Shown one piece after another: positions 1 to 10,202 of a stretch of DNA of 64,000 nt. The stretch is from Pseudomonas lalkuanensis (lineage in GTDB: Bacteria; Pseudomonadota; Gammaproteobacteria; Pseudomonadales; Pseudomonadaceae), in contig NZ_CP043311.1 of the NCBI RefSeq assembly GCF_008807375.1, positions 972,001 to 1,036,000 on the forward strand, read 5' to 3'. Every line of letters starts with the position of its first letter. Position 1 is the stretch's first letter. Made by a program: the position numbers and the translations under genes. Under the pieces are notes generated by a model. The model ran no database searches, had not been told where the DNA came from, and saw only the letters and a list, made by a program, of their open reading frames with translations.

Positions 1-72
1 CAGGTCCGTTCATTCCCGAAAGCCAATTGGTATCCTTAGCCGCCTAACTATTCCCGCCGCCAAGGTTGCCCC

Positions 73-1014
73 ATGCTCGCCGTCGTCCAGCAGACCCTCA
101 GCATCACCGCGCCGGTGTTCTCCATGCTGTTCCTGGGGGTGGGGCTCAAGCGTCTTGGCTGGATCGATGGCGCCTTCATCAACACCGCGTCGTCACTGGT
201 GTTCAAGGGCACCATGCCCACCCTGCTGTTCCTCGGGATCGTCCAGGCGGACCTGAGCACTGCGCTGAAACCGGAATTGATCGGCTACTTCGTCGCGGCC
301 ACCATCCTGTGTTTCCTGATCGGCTGGGGGTGGGCCATCCTGCGCTGCCCGGCCGAGGATCGCGGCATCTACACCCAGGGCGCCTTTCGCGGCAACAACG
401 GCATCGTCGGCCTGGCGCTGGCCACCAGCATGTACGGCGATTACGGTCTGTCGGTGGGCAGTATCCTCGGCGCGGTGGTGATCCTCAGCTACAACACGCT
501 GTCGTCCATCGTCCTGGCGATCTACAGCCCGAATGCCAAGAGTGACCCGCTGAGCCTGGCCCGGAGCATCATCAGCAATCCGCTGATCATCGGGGTGCTG
601 GCCGCGATGCCGGTGGCTTACTGGCAGCTGCCGCTGCCGAAATGGCTGATCACTTCGGGCGAGTACTTCGCCCAGATGACCCTGCCCCTGGCGCTGATCT
701 GCATCGGTGGAACCCTGTCGCTGGCATCCCTGCGTTCCAGTGGCAGGATCGCCGTCAGCGCCAGTCTGATGAAGATGGTCTGGCTGCCGATCCTGGCAAC
801 GCTGGGTGCCTGGCTTTGCGGATTTCGCAACGCCGACCTGGCGATCCTCTTCCTTTACTTCGCCAGCCCGACCGCTGCGGCGAGTTTCGTCATGGCCCGC
901 GCAGTCAATGGCAACCACGAATTGGCGGCGGCCATTATCGTGATCACCACCCTGGCGGCCGTGGTGACCACCAATATCGGGTTGTTCCTGTTGCAGTGGG
1001 CCGGGTTTATCTGA
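73..1014 (+). CDS. AEC-family (auxin efflux carrier-like) transporter
   Basis: Inner-membrane permease of 313 residues, the usual AEC length, with about ten hydrophobic segments in two groups separated by a polar loop near residues 151-165. The conserved N-terminal motif FRGNNGIVGLAL is at 105-116, and a second Gly/Pro/Ala-rich membrane block (TLPLALICIGGTLS, 203-216, and ASPTAAASF, 264-272) is in the C-terminal half. Members export or take up small organic acids or amino acids; the substrate here cannot be told. The ATG is preceded by AAGG. It stands alone on the plus strand and converges on the next gene, so the context adds nothing. Confidence 0.88.
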   Translation: MLAVVQQTLSITAPVFSMLFLGVGLKRLGWIDGAFINTASSLVFKGTMPTLLFLGIVQADLSTALKPELIGYFVAATILCFLIGWGWAILRCPAEDRGIYTQGAFRGNNGIVGLALATSMYGDYGLSVGSILGAVVILSYNTLSSIVLAIYSPNAKSDPLSLARSIISNPLIIGVLAAMPVAYWQLPLPKWLITSGEYFAQMTLPLALICIGGTLSLASLRSSGRIAVSASLMKMVWLPILATLGAWLCGFRNADLAILFLYFASPTAAASFVMARAVNGNHELAAAIIVITTLAAVVTTNIGLFLLQWAGFI

Positions 1015-1035
1015 GTGGGCTCCGCGTCTCGCGGG

Positions 1036-1096
1036 AGGGTGCGCCGTGTGCACCGCCACCGTCGCGTCGGAGGCCGCGATGCGCGCAGCGCACCCT
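1036..1096. repeat. Inverted repeat between convergent genes
   Basis: Two perfect 9-bp arms, AGGGTGCGC (1036-1044) and GCGCACCCT (1088-1096), enclose a GC-rich 43-nt spacer that has its own small hairpins. It fills the 96-bp gap between the convergent AEC transporter and the CMD-family gene. There is no T-tract, so a classic terminator is not shown; it may be a dispersed intergenic repeat or a structured 3' end. Confidence 0.5.
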
Positions 1097-1110
1097 GCGC
1101 ATGAGGGGCT

Positions 1111-1488
1111 TCAGGACTTCTGGTAGTCGTCGATGACTTCCTGGGCGGCGCGGAAGGCGTCGATGGCGGCGGGAACGCCGGCGTAGACGGCGCAATGCAG
1201 CAGGGCTTCGCGAATTTCCTCCACCGTGCAGCCGTTGTTCAGCGCACCGCGCACATGGCCCTTCAGTTCCTGCGGGCACTTCAGCGCGGTAAGGGCGGCC
1301 AGGGTGATCAGGCTACGGGTCTTGCGCGGCAGGCCTTCACGATTCCAGACGCCACCCCAGGCGTGTTCGTTGACGAAGTCCTGCAGCGGCTGGGTGAACT
1401 CGGTCGCATTGCCCATGGCGCGGTCGACGAAGGCATCGCCCATCACTTCCCGGCGCACCTGCAGGCCGCTTTTGCGTTCTTCGCTCAT
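1111..1488 (-). CDS. Carboxymuconolactone decarboxylase-family protein (PcaC-like)
   Basis: A 125-residue single-domain CMD/AhpD-like protein. It resembles 4-carboxymuconolactone decarboxylase (PcaC, beta-ketoadipate pathway), with HAWG at 42-45, RKTRSLITLAAL at 55-66 and the family block KGHVRGALNNGCTVEEI at 76-92 with His78. No other protocatechuate gene is nearby, so a true PcaC role is uncertain; it may be a peroxidase-like or unassigned paralogue. The start is the ATG at 1486-1488, giving MSEERK. It begins 13 bp after the stop of the RlpA-like gene on the same strand, which suggests co-transcription. Confidence 0.85.
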   Translation of the reverse strand: MSEERKSGLQVRREVMGDAFVDRAMGNATEFTQPLQDFVNEHAWGGVWNREGLPRKTRSLITLAALTALKCPQELKGHVRGALNNGCTVEEIREALLHCAVYAGVPAAIDAFRAAQEVIDDYQKS

Positions 1489-1501
1489 TGTCGTTCTCCA
1501 G

Positions 1502-1891
1502 TCAGTCGAGGGATTCCACCCGCACGGGCGCCACGCCGGCGCGCAACATGCCGAGCCGTTCGGCGGCCTCGCGCGACAAGTCGATGATCCGGCCGCGAAC
1601 GTGCGGACCGCGGTCATTGACGCGGACCACCACTGTGCGGTCGTTATTGAGATTGGTCACCTTCACCCGGGTGCCGAAGGGCAGGGTACGGTGGGCGGCG
1701 GTCAGGGCGTGCTGGTCGAAGCGCTCGCCGCTTGCCGTTCGCCTGCCATGGTGCCGGGAACCGTAATAGGAGGCCTTGCCTTCGGCGCGATAGCCGTGGC
1801 CGGACTCGCTGTCACCACCGCCGAAGGGGTTGGTGCTGCAACCGGCCAGGAGGAAGGTGAGGAAGACTAAGGTGCTGAGCTGACGCTGCAT
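1502..1891 (-). CDS. Short RlpA-like double-psi beta-barrel lipoprotein
   Basis: A 129-residue lipoprotein. The signal peptide ends in the lipobox LLAGC with Cys18. The rest is one DPBB domain: ASYYG at 40-44, TLPFGT at 69-74, VRVNDRGP at 89-96 with the Asp expected in the RlpA active site, and IIDLSREAA at 102-110. Full-length RlpA (septal lytic transglycosylase acting on glycans without stem peptides) also has a C-terminal SPOR domain; this protein lacks it, so targeting to the septum is not implied. The start MQRQLS at 1889-1891 gives a proper signal peptide; the frame stays open upstream but without one. Confidence 0.87.
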   Translation of the reverse strand: MQRQLSTLVFLTFLLAGCSTNPFGGGDSESGHGYRAEGKASYYGSRHHGRRTASGERFDQHALTAAHRTLPFGTRVKVTNLNNDRTVVVRVNDRGPHVRGRIIDLSREAAERLGMLRAGVAPVRVESLD

Positions 1892-2019
1892 GAAGGATGC
1901 TTCCAGGAGAGACTCGAGCAGATGCTGGCTTTGCCGGGTTCCGAGCGGACATCCCTGTCGCAGCGCTGAGCTCATCCGGATACCCCGGCCCGGCCATCCA
2001 TGGCCGGTCGTTCGCCGGG

Positions 2020-2035
2020 CCAACGCATGCGTTGG
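2020..2035. repeat. Perfect 16-bp palindrome after gatB
   Basis: CCAACGCATGCGTTGG is a perfect palindrome 11 bp beyond the gatB stop. A GC-rich dyad (CCGGCC around 1989-2007) follows on the minus strand. No T-run accompanies it, so it may be a stem at the 3' end of the gatCAB mRNA or a protein site. Confidence 0.4.
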
Positions 2036-2046
2036 TTAAATCCGGC

Positions 2047-3492
2047 TCACCCTTCGAGCTTCTTCTTGAGCAAATCGTTCACCTGGCCGGGGTTGGCCTT
2101 GCCCTTGGACGCCTTCATCGCTTGACCGACGAAGAAGCCGAACATCTTCGCGCGCTTGGCTTCGTCGCTCGCGCGGTACTGTTCGACCTGGGCGGCGTTG
2201 GCGGCCAGCACTTCGTCCAGCATGGATTCGATGGCGCCGCTGTCGGTGACTTGCTTCAGGCCCTTCTTCTCGATGATCTCGTCGGCGGAACCTTCACCGG
2301 CGGCCATGGCTTCGAAGACCATCTTGGCGATCTTGCCGGAGATGGTGTTGTCCTTGATGCGCAGGATCATGCCGCCCAGCTGCTCGGCGGAAACCGGCGA
2401 CTGCTCGATCTCCAGGCCTTCCTTGTTGAGCAGGCTGGCCAGCTCGACCATCACCCAGTTGGCGGCAAGCTTGGCATCGCCGCAGGCCTTGAATACGGCC
2501 TCGAAGTAATCGGCCATCTCGCGGCTGGCCGAAAGCACGCTCGCGTCGTAGGCGGACAGGCCGAACTCGCTCTGGAAGCGCTCGCGTTTCTGGTTCGGCA
2601 GCTCCGGCAGCTGGCTGCGGACTTCGTCGAGGAAGCTCTGCTCGATCACCACCGGCAGCAGGTCGGGACAGGGGAAGTAACGGTAGTCGTTGGCTTCTTC
2701 CTTGCCGCGCATGGAGCGGGTTTCGTCCTTGTTCGGGTCGTACAGGCGGGTTTCCTGCACCACCTTGCCACCGTCCTCGATCAGCTCGATCTGACGCTGG
2801 ATCTCGTGGTTGATGGCTTTCTCGATGAAGCGGAACGAGTTGACGTTCTTGATCTCGGCGCGGGTGCCGAATTCGGCCTGGCCCTTGGGACGAACCGAGA
2901 CGTTGCAGTCGCAGCGCAGCGAACCTTCGGCCATGTTGCCGTCGCAGATGCCGAGGTAGCGCACCAGGGCATGGATGGCCTTGACGTAGGCCACCGCTTC
3001 CTTGGCGCTGCGGATGTCCGGCTCGGAGACGATTTCCAGCAGCGGGGTGCCGGCGCGGTTCAGGTCGATGCCGCTCATGCCGTGGAAGTCTTCGTGCAGG
3101 CTCTTGCCGGCGTCTTCTTCCAGGTGCGCGCGGGTGATGCCGATGCGCTTGACGGTGCCGTCTTCCAGGGTGATGTCGAGGAAGCCCTTGCCGACGATCG
3201 GATGTTCGAACTGGCTGGTCTGGTAGCCCTTGGGCAGGTCCGGGTAGAAGTAATTCTTGCGGGCGAAGACGTTCTTCTCGGCGATTTCGGCGTCGATGGC
3301 CAGGCCGAACTTGCAGGCCATGCGCACCGCTTCGGCGTTCAGCACCGGCAGGGTGCCGGGCATGCCGAGGTCAACCAGGCTGGCCTGGGTGTTGGGCTCG
3401 GCGCCGAAGGTGGTGGCGCTGCCAGAGAAAATCTTCGATTGGGTGCTGAGCTGTGCGTGGATTTCCAGCCCGATCACTGTTTCCCATTGCAT
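2047..3492 (-). CDS. gatB: Asp-tRNA(Asn)/Glu-tRNA(Gln) amidotransferase subunit B
   Basis: GatB binds the misacylated tRNA and activates its carboxylate with ATP, so that ammonia made by GatA converts Asp-tRNA(Asn) or Glu-tRNA(Gln) to the amide form. The 481 residues are normal family length. GLEIHAQL is at 8-15 in the catalytic cradle, SEPDIRS lies in the middle, and the C-terminal YqeY-like helical domain ends in the usual lysine-rich tail. The start is the ATG at 3490-3492 (MQWETV). It follows gatA by 11 bp and ends the gatCAB operon. Confidence 0.97.
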   Translation of the reverse strand: MQWETVIGLEIHAQLSTQSKIFSGSATTFGAEPNTQASLVDLGMPGTLPVLNAEAVRMACKFGLAIDAEIAEKNVFARKNYFYPDLPKGYQTSQFEHPIVGKGFLDITLEDGTVKRIGITRAHLEEDAGKSLHEDFHGMSGIDLNRAGTPLLEIVSEPDIRSAKEAVAYVKAIHALVRYLGICDGNMAEGSLRCDCNVSVRPKGQAEFGTRAEIKNVNSFRFIEKAINHEIQRQIELIEDGGKVVQETRLYDPNKDETRSMRGKEEANDYRYFPCPDLLPVVIEQSFLDEVRSQLPELPNQKRERFQSEFGLSAYDASVLSASREMADYFEAVFKACGDAKLAANWVMVELASLLNKEGLEIEQSPVSAEQLGGMILRIKDNTISGKIAKMVFEAMAAGEGSADEIIEKKGLKQVTDSGAIESMLDEVLAANAAQVEQYRASDEAKRAKMFGFFVGQAMKASKGKANPGQVNDLLKKKLEG

Positions 3493-3503
3493 GTGAGTCG
3501 TCC

Positions 3504-4955
3504 TCAGAATCCGGCCGGAGCTTGTTTGTGCCAATCGGTCGCCTGCTGGTACTGGTGGGCGACGTTGAGCAGGCGGCTTTCCTGGAAGTATGGCGCCAGC
3601 AGCTGCACGCCAACCGGCAGGCCATCGACGAAGCCGGCGGGCATGGAGAGGCCCGGCAGCCCCGCCAGGTTGGCGGTGATGGTGTAGATGTCTTCCAGGT
3701 ACTGGGCGACCGGGTCGTTGTTCTTCTCGCCGAGTTTCCAGGCCGGGTTGGGCGTGGTCGGGCCGAGGATCACGTCGACGTCGTTGAAGGCACTGACGAA
3801 GTCGTTCTTGATCAGGCGGCGGATCTTCTGCGCCTTCAGGTAGTAGGCGTCGTAGTACCCGGCGGACAGGGCGTAGGTGCCGACCATGATACGGCGCTTC
3901 ACTTCGGCGCCGAAGCCTTCGGCGCGGGAGCGCTTGTACAGGTCTTCCAGGTTCTGCGGGTTCTCGCAGCGGTAGCCGAAGCGCACGCCATCGAAGCGCG
4001 ACAGGTTGGAGGAGGCTTCCGCCGGGGCGATCACGTAGTAGGCCGGGATGGCGTGCTGCATGTTCGGCAGGCTGATTTCCTTGACGCTGGCGCCGAGCTT
4101 TTTCAGCTCCTCGACCACGGCCAGGACGGCGTCGGCGATGCGGCTGTCGAGGCCGGCACCGAAATACTCCTTCGGCAGACCGATGCGCAGCCCGGTCAGC
4201 GGCTGGTTCAGGCCAGCGAGGTAGTCATCCACCGGCTGGTCGACGCTGGTGGAGTCCTTGGGATCGAAGCCCGCGATGGCGCCGAGCATCAACGCGCAGT
4301 CCTCGGCGGTACGGGCCAGCGGGCCACCCTGATCGAGGCTGGAGGCGTAGGCAATCATGCCCCAGCGGGAAACCCGGCCATAGGTGGGCTTGATGCCGGT
4401 GAGGTTGGTGAACGCGGCCGGCTGGCGGATCGAGCCACCGGTGTCGGTGCCGGTGGCAGCGGGCACCAGGCGCGCGGCGACGGCCGCGGCGGATCCGCCG
4501 GAGGAACCACCGGGAACGCGATCCAGCGCCCAGGGGTTCTTGACCGCGCCGTAGTGGCTGGACTCGTTGGAGGAACCCATGGCGAACTCGTCCATGTTCA
4601 GCTTGCCGAGGCTGACCGCACCGGCGTCCTTGAGACGGGCGACCACGGTGGCGTCGTAGGGGGCCTTGAAGCCGTCGAGGATCTTGGAGCCGCAGCTGGT
4701 CAGTACGCCTTCGGTGCAGAACAGGTCCTTGTGGGCGATGGGGGCGCCGAGCAGGGCCCCTTGCTCACCGGCGGCGCGCCGTGCGTCGGCGGCCCGGGCC
4801 TGTTCGATGGCCGGTTCGTCAGTGATGCTGATGAAGCTGTTCAATTGCGGATCGAGCTGATGAATGCGCGCCAGCAGGGTGCGGGTCAGCTCTTCGGCGG
4901 AGAATTCCTTGGCGGCGAGGCTTCGGGCGATCTCGGCGAGGGTCAGTTGATGCAT
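3504..4955 (-). CDS. gatA: Asp-tRNA(Asn)/Glu-tRNA(Gln) amidotransferase subunit A
   Basis: The glutaminase subunit of the amidotransferase, 483 residues. It carries the amidase signature with the Ser-cisSer-Lys triad visible: Lys76 (PIAHKDLF), Ser151 in GGSSGGS (149-155) and nucleophile Ser175 in [10 protein letters not shown]. Ammonia released from glutamine is channelled to GatB. It lies between gatC (14 bp upstream) and gatB in one minus-strand operon. The start ATG gives [10 protein letters not shown], as in related proteins. Confidence 0.97.
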   Translation of the reverse strand: MHQLTLAEIARSLAAKEFSAEELTRTLLARIHQLDPQLNSFISITDEPAIEQARAADARRAAGEQGALLGAPIAHKDLFCTEGVLTSCGSKILDGFKAPYDATVVARLKDAGAVSLGKLNMDEFAMGSSNESSHYGAVKNPWALDRVPGGSSGGSAAAVAARLVPAATGTDTGGSIRQPAAFTNLTGIKPTYGRVSRWGMIAYASSLDQGGPLARTAEDCALMLGAIAGFDPKDSTSVDQPVDDYLAGLNQPLTGLRIGLPKEYFGAGLDSRIADAVLAVVEELKKLGASVKEISLPNMQHAIPAYYVIAPAEASSNLSRFDGVRFGYRCENPQNLEDLYKRSRAEGFGAEVKRRIMVGTYALSAGYYDAYYLKAQKIRRLIKNDFVSAFNDVDVILGPTTPNPAWKLGEKNNDPVAQYLEDIYTITANLAGLPGLSMPAGFVDGLPVGVQLLAPYFQESRLLNVAHQYQQATDWHKQAPAGF

Positions 4956-4969
4956 GGGAAACCCTTTCC

Positions 4970-5257
4970 TTATTCGATGACTTTGGGCACGAGGTACAGG
5001 CCGTTCTCGACGGCCGGCGCGATGGCCTGGTAGGCGTCGCGGCGGTTTTCCTCGGTGACGCTGTCGGCGCGCAGGCGCTGGGTGGCATCCAGCGGGTGGG
5101 CCATGGGCTCGATGCCGTCGGTGTCCACGGCCTGCATGGCGTCGATCAGGCCGAGGATGTTGTTCAGGGTCTCGGTAGTACGCGGGATATCGGCCTCGTT
5201 CAGGCCCAGTCGGGCGAGATGGGCGATTTTTTCCACGTCGGAGCGTTCAAGCGCCAT
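4970..5257 (-). CDS. gatC: Asp-tRNA(Asn)/Glu-tRNA(Gln) amidotransferase subunit C
   Basis: Small 95-residue subunit that wraps around the GatA-GatB interface and stabilises the complex. It shows the family's N-terminal helix ([12 protein letters not shown], 8-19) and the central region around GIEPMAHP. First gene of gatCAB. The 217-bp gap to the divergent mreB must hold both promoters; an AT-rich stretch near 5380-5397 is the likely gatC promoter. Confidence 0.95.
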   Translation of the reverse strand: MALERSDVEKIAHLARLGLNEADIPRTTETLNNILGLIDAMQAVDTDGIEPMAHPLDATQRLRADSVTEENRRDAYQAIAPAVENGLYLVPKVIE

Positions 5258-5402
5258 CGGGGGTCTCCAACTAGAAGCGGCCTGCGTGGGCAGCCGACCG
5301 TGCGGGAACCCGGCGGGGAACGGTGCTGCGAACGGGCGGTCAAAGGCCGCGATGATGGGCCTTGGCGGCCCGGAAAAACAGGCAATTTAACATATCGGCG
5401 CC

Positions 5403-5430
5403 TTGCCCAAAATCCCCGTCATTGTTAGAG
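5403..5430 (+). promoter_or_regulatory. Candidate promoter of mreBCD
   Basis: TTGCCC (5403-5408) and TTAGAG (5425-5430, preceded by TG) are 16 bp apart, about 45 bp before the mreB ATG. The same TGTTAGAG string occurs twice before cysD. Assigned by pattern only. Confidence 0.4.
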
Positions 5431-5462
5431 TTTGCCGCACTTTTTACCCACGCGTTGCCTAG

Positions 5463-6512
<1,050 letters not shown>

Positions 6513-6545
6513 GGTTGGAGAGCGTCGCAGCCATAGGAGCGGGCC

Positions 6546-7598
6546 ATCAAGCCGCTATTCACCAAGGGACCTTCGCTCGGCGTGCGCCTGCTGGTGTTCG
6601 CCGTGCTCTCGGCTGCGCTGATGGTGGTCGATGCCCGATTCGACACCCTGAAGCCCATGCGCAGCCAGATGGGGCTGGTGCTCACGCCTTTCTACTGGCT
6701 GGCTGACCTGCCGGTGCGCGTCTGGGATGGCGTCAGCGACCAGTTCACCAGCCGCAGCACCCTGATCGCCGAGAACGAGAAACTCAAGGCCGAGTCCCTG
6801 CTGATGCAGCGCCGCTTGCAGAAGCTGGCGACCCTGACCGAGCAGAACGTGCGCCTGCGCGAACTGCTCAACTCGTCGGCCCTGGTGGACGAGAAGGTCC
6901 TTGTCAGCGAGCTGATCGGTGTCGATCCCAACCCGTTCACCCACCGCATCCTGATCGACAAGGGCGAAAAGGATGGCGTGTTCCTCGGTCAACCGGTGCT
7001 CGATGCCCGCGGCCTGATGGGGCAGGTGGTGGAAGTGATGCCCTACACGGCCCGCGTGCTGCTGCTGACCGATACGACCCACAGCATTCCCGTGCAGGTG
7101 AACCGCAATGGCCTGCGCGCCATCGCAAGCGGCACCGGCAACCCCGAGCGGCTCGAGCTGCGCCACGTCGCCGACACCGCCGATATCAAGGAAGGCGACC
7201 TGCTGGTGAGTTCCGGTCTTGGCCAGCGCTTCCCGGCCGGCTACCCGGTGGCGACCGTCAAGGAAGTCATCCACGACTCCGGACAGCCTTTCGCCATCGT
7301 TCGCGCCGTGCCCACTGCCGCGCTGAACCGCAGCCGCTACATGCTCCTGGTGTTCAGCGATACCCGCAGCCCCGAGGAGCGCGCCAACGACGCCGCCAAG
7401 GCCCAGGAGGCCGCCGACCGCGAGGCGGCTGCCCAGCCCGCCGTGGGTGAAGCCACCTCGGGAGCCCAGGCCGCGCCCACTGCCACGAATCCTCCCGCCG
7501 CGCCCGCCGCTCCGGCTCCGGCTCCGGCGCCTGCTGCACCGGCGCCCGCCGTGCCGAACAAGCCGCCAGCGGCACAGACTACCCAGGAGAGTCACTGA
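6546..7598 (+). CDS. mreC: Rod-shape-determining protein MreC (apparent AUC start)
   Basis: Bitopic inner-membrane protein that links MreB to the periplasmic PBP2/RodA elongasome. It has a transmembrane helix near residues 13-29, a coiled coil (about 60-100) and the beta-barrel MreC domain, then an Ala/Pro-rich tail of about 80 residues that is probably disordered. The start is unusual. No ATG fits, and an in-frame TAG sits at 6534-6536. The ribosome site GGAG (6536-6539) is six bases before ATC at 6546, which would add IKPLFTKGPSLG, residues recalled as normal for pseudomonad MreC. The alternative GTG at 6582 (338 residues) has no Shine-Dalgarno sequence. Confidence 0.93.
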   Translation: MKPLFTKGPSLGVRLLVFAVLSAALMVVDARFDTLKPMRSQMGLVLTPFYWLADLPVRVWDGVSDQFTSRSTLIAENEKLKAESLLMQRRLQKLATLTEQNVRLRELLNSSALVDEKVLVSELIGVDPNPFTHRILIDKGEKDGVFLGQPVLDARGLMGQVVEVMPYTARVLLLTDTTHSIPVQVNRNGLRAIASGTGNPERLELRHVADTADIKEGDLLVSSGLGQRFPAGYPVATVKEVIHDSGQPFAIVRAVPTAALNRSRYMLLVFSDTRSPEERANDAAKAQEAADREAAAQPAVGEATSGAQAAPTATNPPAAPAAPAPAPAPAAPAPAVPNKPPAAQTTQESH

Positions 7599-8086
7599 TG
7601 GTCGGCCAGCGCTCCAACAATGGCTGGGTCATCTGGGTCAGCCTGATCCTGGCCCTGGTGCTCAGTGTCGGGCCGGTCCCCAGCTTCATGGAGATCGGCC
7701 GGCCGCTGTGGTTGGCGCTCTTCCTCACCTACTGGACTCTGGCCCTGCCGCACCGGGTGGGCATGACCACGGCCTGGGTGCTGGGCCTGGCGGAAGACGT
7801 CCTCTATGGCACGCTGCTCGGGCAGAACGCCCTGATCCTCGCCTTGATCACCTTCCTGGTGCTGACGCTTCATCAGCGCCTGCGCATGTTCCCCATGTGG
7901 CAGCAATGCCTCGTGCTGCTCGTTGTTTTCGGCCTGGCCCAGCTGGTTCAGCTGTGGCTCAATGCCCTCACCGGTAATCGTCCCCCGACCCTGGTCTTCC
8001 TGTTGCCCGCGCTGGTCAGCGCGCTGCTCTGGCCCTGGGTATACGCCGCCCTGCGCGGTACGAGTCGCCGCCTCAACGTAAACTGA
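7598..8086 (+). CDS. mreD: Rod-shape-determining protein MreD
   Basis: Integral membrane partner of MreC in the elongasome, 162 residues with five or six hydrophobic helices and a conserved acidic loop (GLAEDVLYGTLLGQNAL, roughly 63-79). The ATG overlaps the mreC stop by one base (TGATG), a sign of translational coupling. The short polar tail RGTSRRLNVN is typical. Confidence 0.95.
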   Translation: MVGQRSNNGWVIWVSLILALVLSVGPVPSFMEIGRPLWLALFLTYWTLALPHRVGMTTAWVLGLAEDVLYGTLLGQNALILALITFLVLTLHQRLRMFPMWQQCLVLLVVFGLAQLVQLWLNALTGNRPPTLVFLLPALVSALLWPWVYAALRGTSRRLNVN

Positions 8087-8137
8087 TCGGCTTGCGGCCA
8101 TGTCGCAAGCCTCTGTCTTCGACAGGGAGAAGTCCGC

Positions 8138-8728
8138 ATGGCCACGCTGTACCTGGCTTCGGGGTCGCCGCGCCGGCGCGAACTGCTGGCGCAGATCGGC
8201 GTTCCCCATATCACCCTGATCGCCTCCATCGACGAAACCGCCCAGCCTGGCGAGGCCGCCTCCGCCTATGTGGAGCGCCTGGCCCGTGAAAAGGCCCTGG
8301 CCGGGCTCGCCAGCCTGGCCGAGCCCGCGGATGCCTGCGTGCTGGGCGCCGATACCGCCGTGGTGCTGGATGGCCGCATCCTCGGCAAACCGGCCGATCG
8401 TGACGACGCCCTGGCGACCCTGGAGATACTTTCCGGTCGAGAGCACGAGGTGCTCACCGCCGTCGCCCTGGCCGATGCGAGTCGCTGCGAATCGCGCGTT
8501 GTCGCCAGCCGGGTGCGCTTCCGCGCCATTTCCCGAGCTGAACTGGAAAGCTATTGGGCAAGTGGCGAGCCCGCAGACAAGGCCGGCAGCTACGCTATTC
8601 AGGGGTTGGGTGCGGTATTCGTCAGCCGCGTCGAAGGCAGTTATTCAGCGGTAGTGGGATTGCCGCTGCTGGAAACGGCGGAAATGCTCGCCGGGTTCGG
8701 CATTCCTTGTTGGCAGCACCTGGGATAG
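8138..8728 (+). CDS. maf: Maf-family nucleotide pyrophosphatase (YhdE type)
   Basis: A 196-residue nucleoside triphosphate pyrophosphatase. The Maf loop [11 protein letters not shown] is at 7-17 and the catalytic [16 protein letters not shown] at about 69-84. YhdE-type Maf proteins hydrolyse dTTP/UTP and modified analogues, cleaning the nucleotide pool and affecting septation in some species. It sits between mreD and rng, the gammaproteobacterial order. Confidence 0.94.
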   Translation: MATLYLASGSPRRRELLAQIGVPHITLIASIDETAQPGEAASAYVERLAREKALAGLASLAEPADACVLGADTAVVLDGRILGKPADRDDALATLEILSGREHEVLTAVALADASRCESRVVASRVRFRAISRAELESYWASGEPADKAGSYAIQGLGAVFVSRVEGSYSAVVGLPLLETAEMLAGFGIPCWQHLG

Positions 8729-8736
8729 GTCACGGC

Positions 8737-10194
8737 ATGAGCGAAGAGATTCTGATCAATATCACGCCGATGGAATCGCGCGTGGCGGTGGTGGAGAACG
8801 GTGTGCTGCAGGAGGTGCATGTCGAACGCACCCTGCGTCGCGGCATCGTCGGCAACATCTACAAGGGCAAGGTCGTGCGGGTATTGCCGGGGATGCAGGC
8901 GGCCTTCGTCGACATCGGGCTGGACCGCGCCGCCTTCATCCACGCCTCGGAGATCAGCACCCGCGAAGGCAGCGCCGTCGAGAGCATCAGCGCCCTGGTG
9001 CATGAAGGCCAGAGCCTGGTGGTGCAGGTCACCAAGGACCCCATCGGTAGCAAGGGCGCACGCCTGACCACCCAGTTGTCGATCCCGTCGCGCTACCTGG
9101 TGTACATGCCGCGCACCAGCCACGTGGGCATCTCCCTGAAGATCGAAGACGAAGCCGAACGCGAACGCCTCAAGCAGGTGGTGGCCGACTGCATCGCCGC
9201 CGAAGGTATCGAGGAGGCCGGCGGTTTCATCCTGCGTACCGCTGCCGACGGCGCCCGTGCCGACGAGATCCTGGTGGACATCCGTTATCTGCGCCGCCTC
9301 TGGGAGCAGATTTCCGCACAGATGCAGACTGCCCCGTCGCCCTCGGTCATCTACGAAGACCTCAGCCTGGCCTTGCGCACCCTGCGTGACCTGGTCAACC
9401 CGCGCATCGAGAAGATCCGCATCGATTCGCGCGAAACCTTTCAGAAGGTCACGCAGTTCGTCGATGAGCTGATGCCGGAAATCGCCGACCGTCTGGAGCA
9501 TTATCCGGGCGAGCGCCCCATCTTCGACCTCTACGGCGTCGAGGACGAGATCCAGAAGGCGCTCGAGCGCAAGGTGCTGCTGAAATCCGGCGGATACCTG
9601 ATCATCGACCCGACCGAGGCGATGACCACCATCGATGTGAATACCGGCGCGTTCGTCGGCCACCGCACCCTCGAAGAGACCATCTTCAAGACCAACCTCG
9701 AGGCGGCCACGGCCATCGCCCGGCAGCTGCGTCTGCGGAATCTGGGCGGGATCATCATCATCGACTTCATCGACATGGAAGATGAAGAACACCAGCGCCA
9801 GGTATTGCGCACCCTGGAGAAACAACTGGAACGCGACCACGCCAAGACCAACATCATCGGCATCACCGAGCTCGGCCTGGTGCAGATGACCCGCAAGCGC
9901 ACCCGCGAAAGCCTGATCCAGGTGCTCTGCGAGCCCTGCTCGTGCTGCCAGGGGCGTGGTTTGCTGAAGACTGCGGAAACCATCTGCTACGAAATCTTCC
10001 GCGAGATCCTGCGCGAAGCGCGGGCCTATCAGGCGGAAGGCTACCTGGTGCTGGCCAATCAGAAAGTCGTGGACCGCTTGCTGGACGAAGAATCGGGCAA
10101 CGTCGCCGATCTGGAAGCCTTCATCGGGCGGCCGATCAAGTTCCAGGTGGAAACCATGTATTCCCAGGAACAGTACGACGTAGTCCTGCTCTGA
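8737..10194 (+). CDS. rng: Ribonuclease G
   Basis: Single-strand-specific endoribonuclease of the RNase E/G family that matures the 5' end of 16S rRNA and acts in mRNA decay. Length 485 residues. An S1 RNA-binding domain lies near 39-125. The catalytic metal-binding aspartates are Asp300 (IDVNTG) and Asp343 (IIIDFIDMED). The zinc-link CEPC at 398-401 forms dimers. The long C-terminal scaffold of RNase E is missing, which identifies RNase G. The ATG at 8737 (MSEEILINIT) is 8 bp after maf; the frame runs open further upstream inside maf but without family similarity. Confidence 0.96.
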   Translation: MSEEILINITPMESRVAVVENGVLQEVHVERTLRRGIVGNIYKGKVVRVLPGMQAAFVDIGLDRAAFIHASEISTREGSAVESISALVHEGQSLVVQVTKDPIGSKGARLTTQLSIPSRYLVYMPRTSHVGISLKIEDEAERERLKQVVADCIAAEGIEEAGGFILRTAADGARADEILVDIRYLRRLWEQISAQMQTAPSPSVIYEDLSLALRTLRDLVNPRIEKIRIDSRETFQKVTQFVDELMPEIADRLEHYPGERPIFDLYGVEDEIQKALERKVLLKSGGYLIIDPTEAMTTIDVNTGAFVGHRTLEETIFKTNLEAATAIARQLRLRNLGGIIIIDFIDMEDEEHQRQVLRTLEKQLERDHAKTNIIGITELGLVQMTRKRTRESLIQVLCEPCSCCQGRGLLKTAETICYEIFREILREARAYQAEGYLVLANQKVVDRLLDEESGNVADLEAFIGRPIKFQVETMYSQEQYDVVLL

Positions 10195-10202
10195 GGCGCT
10201 GA

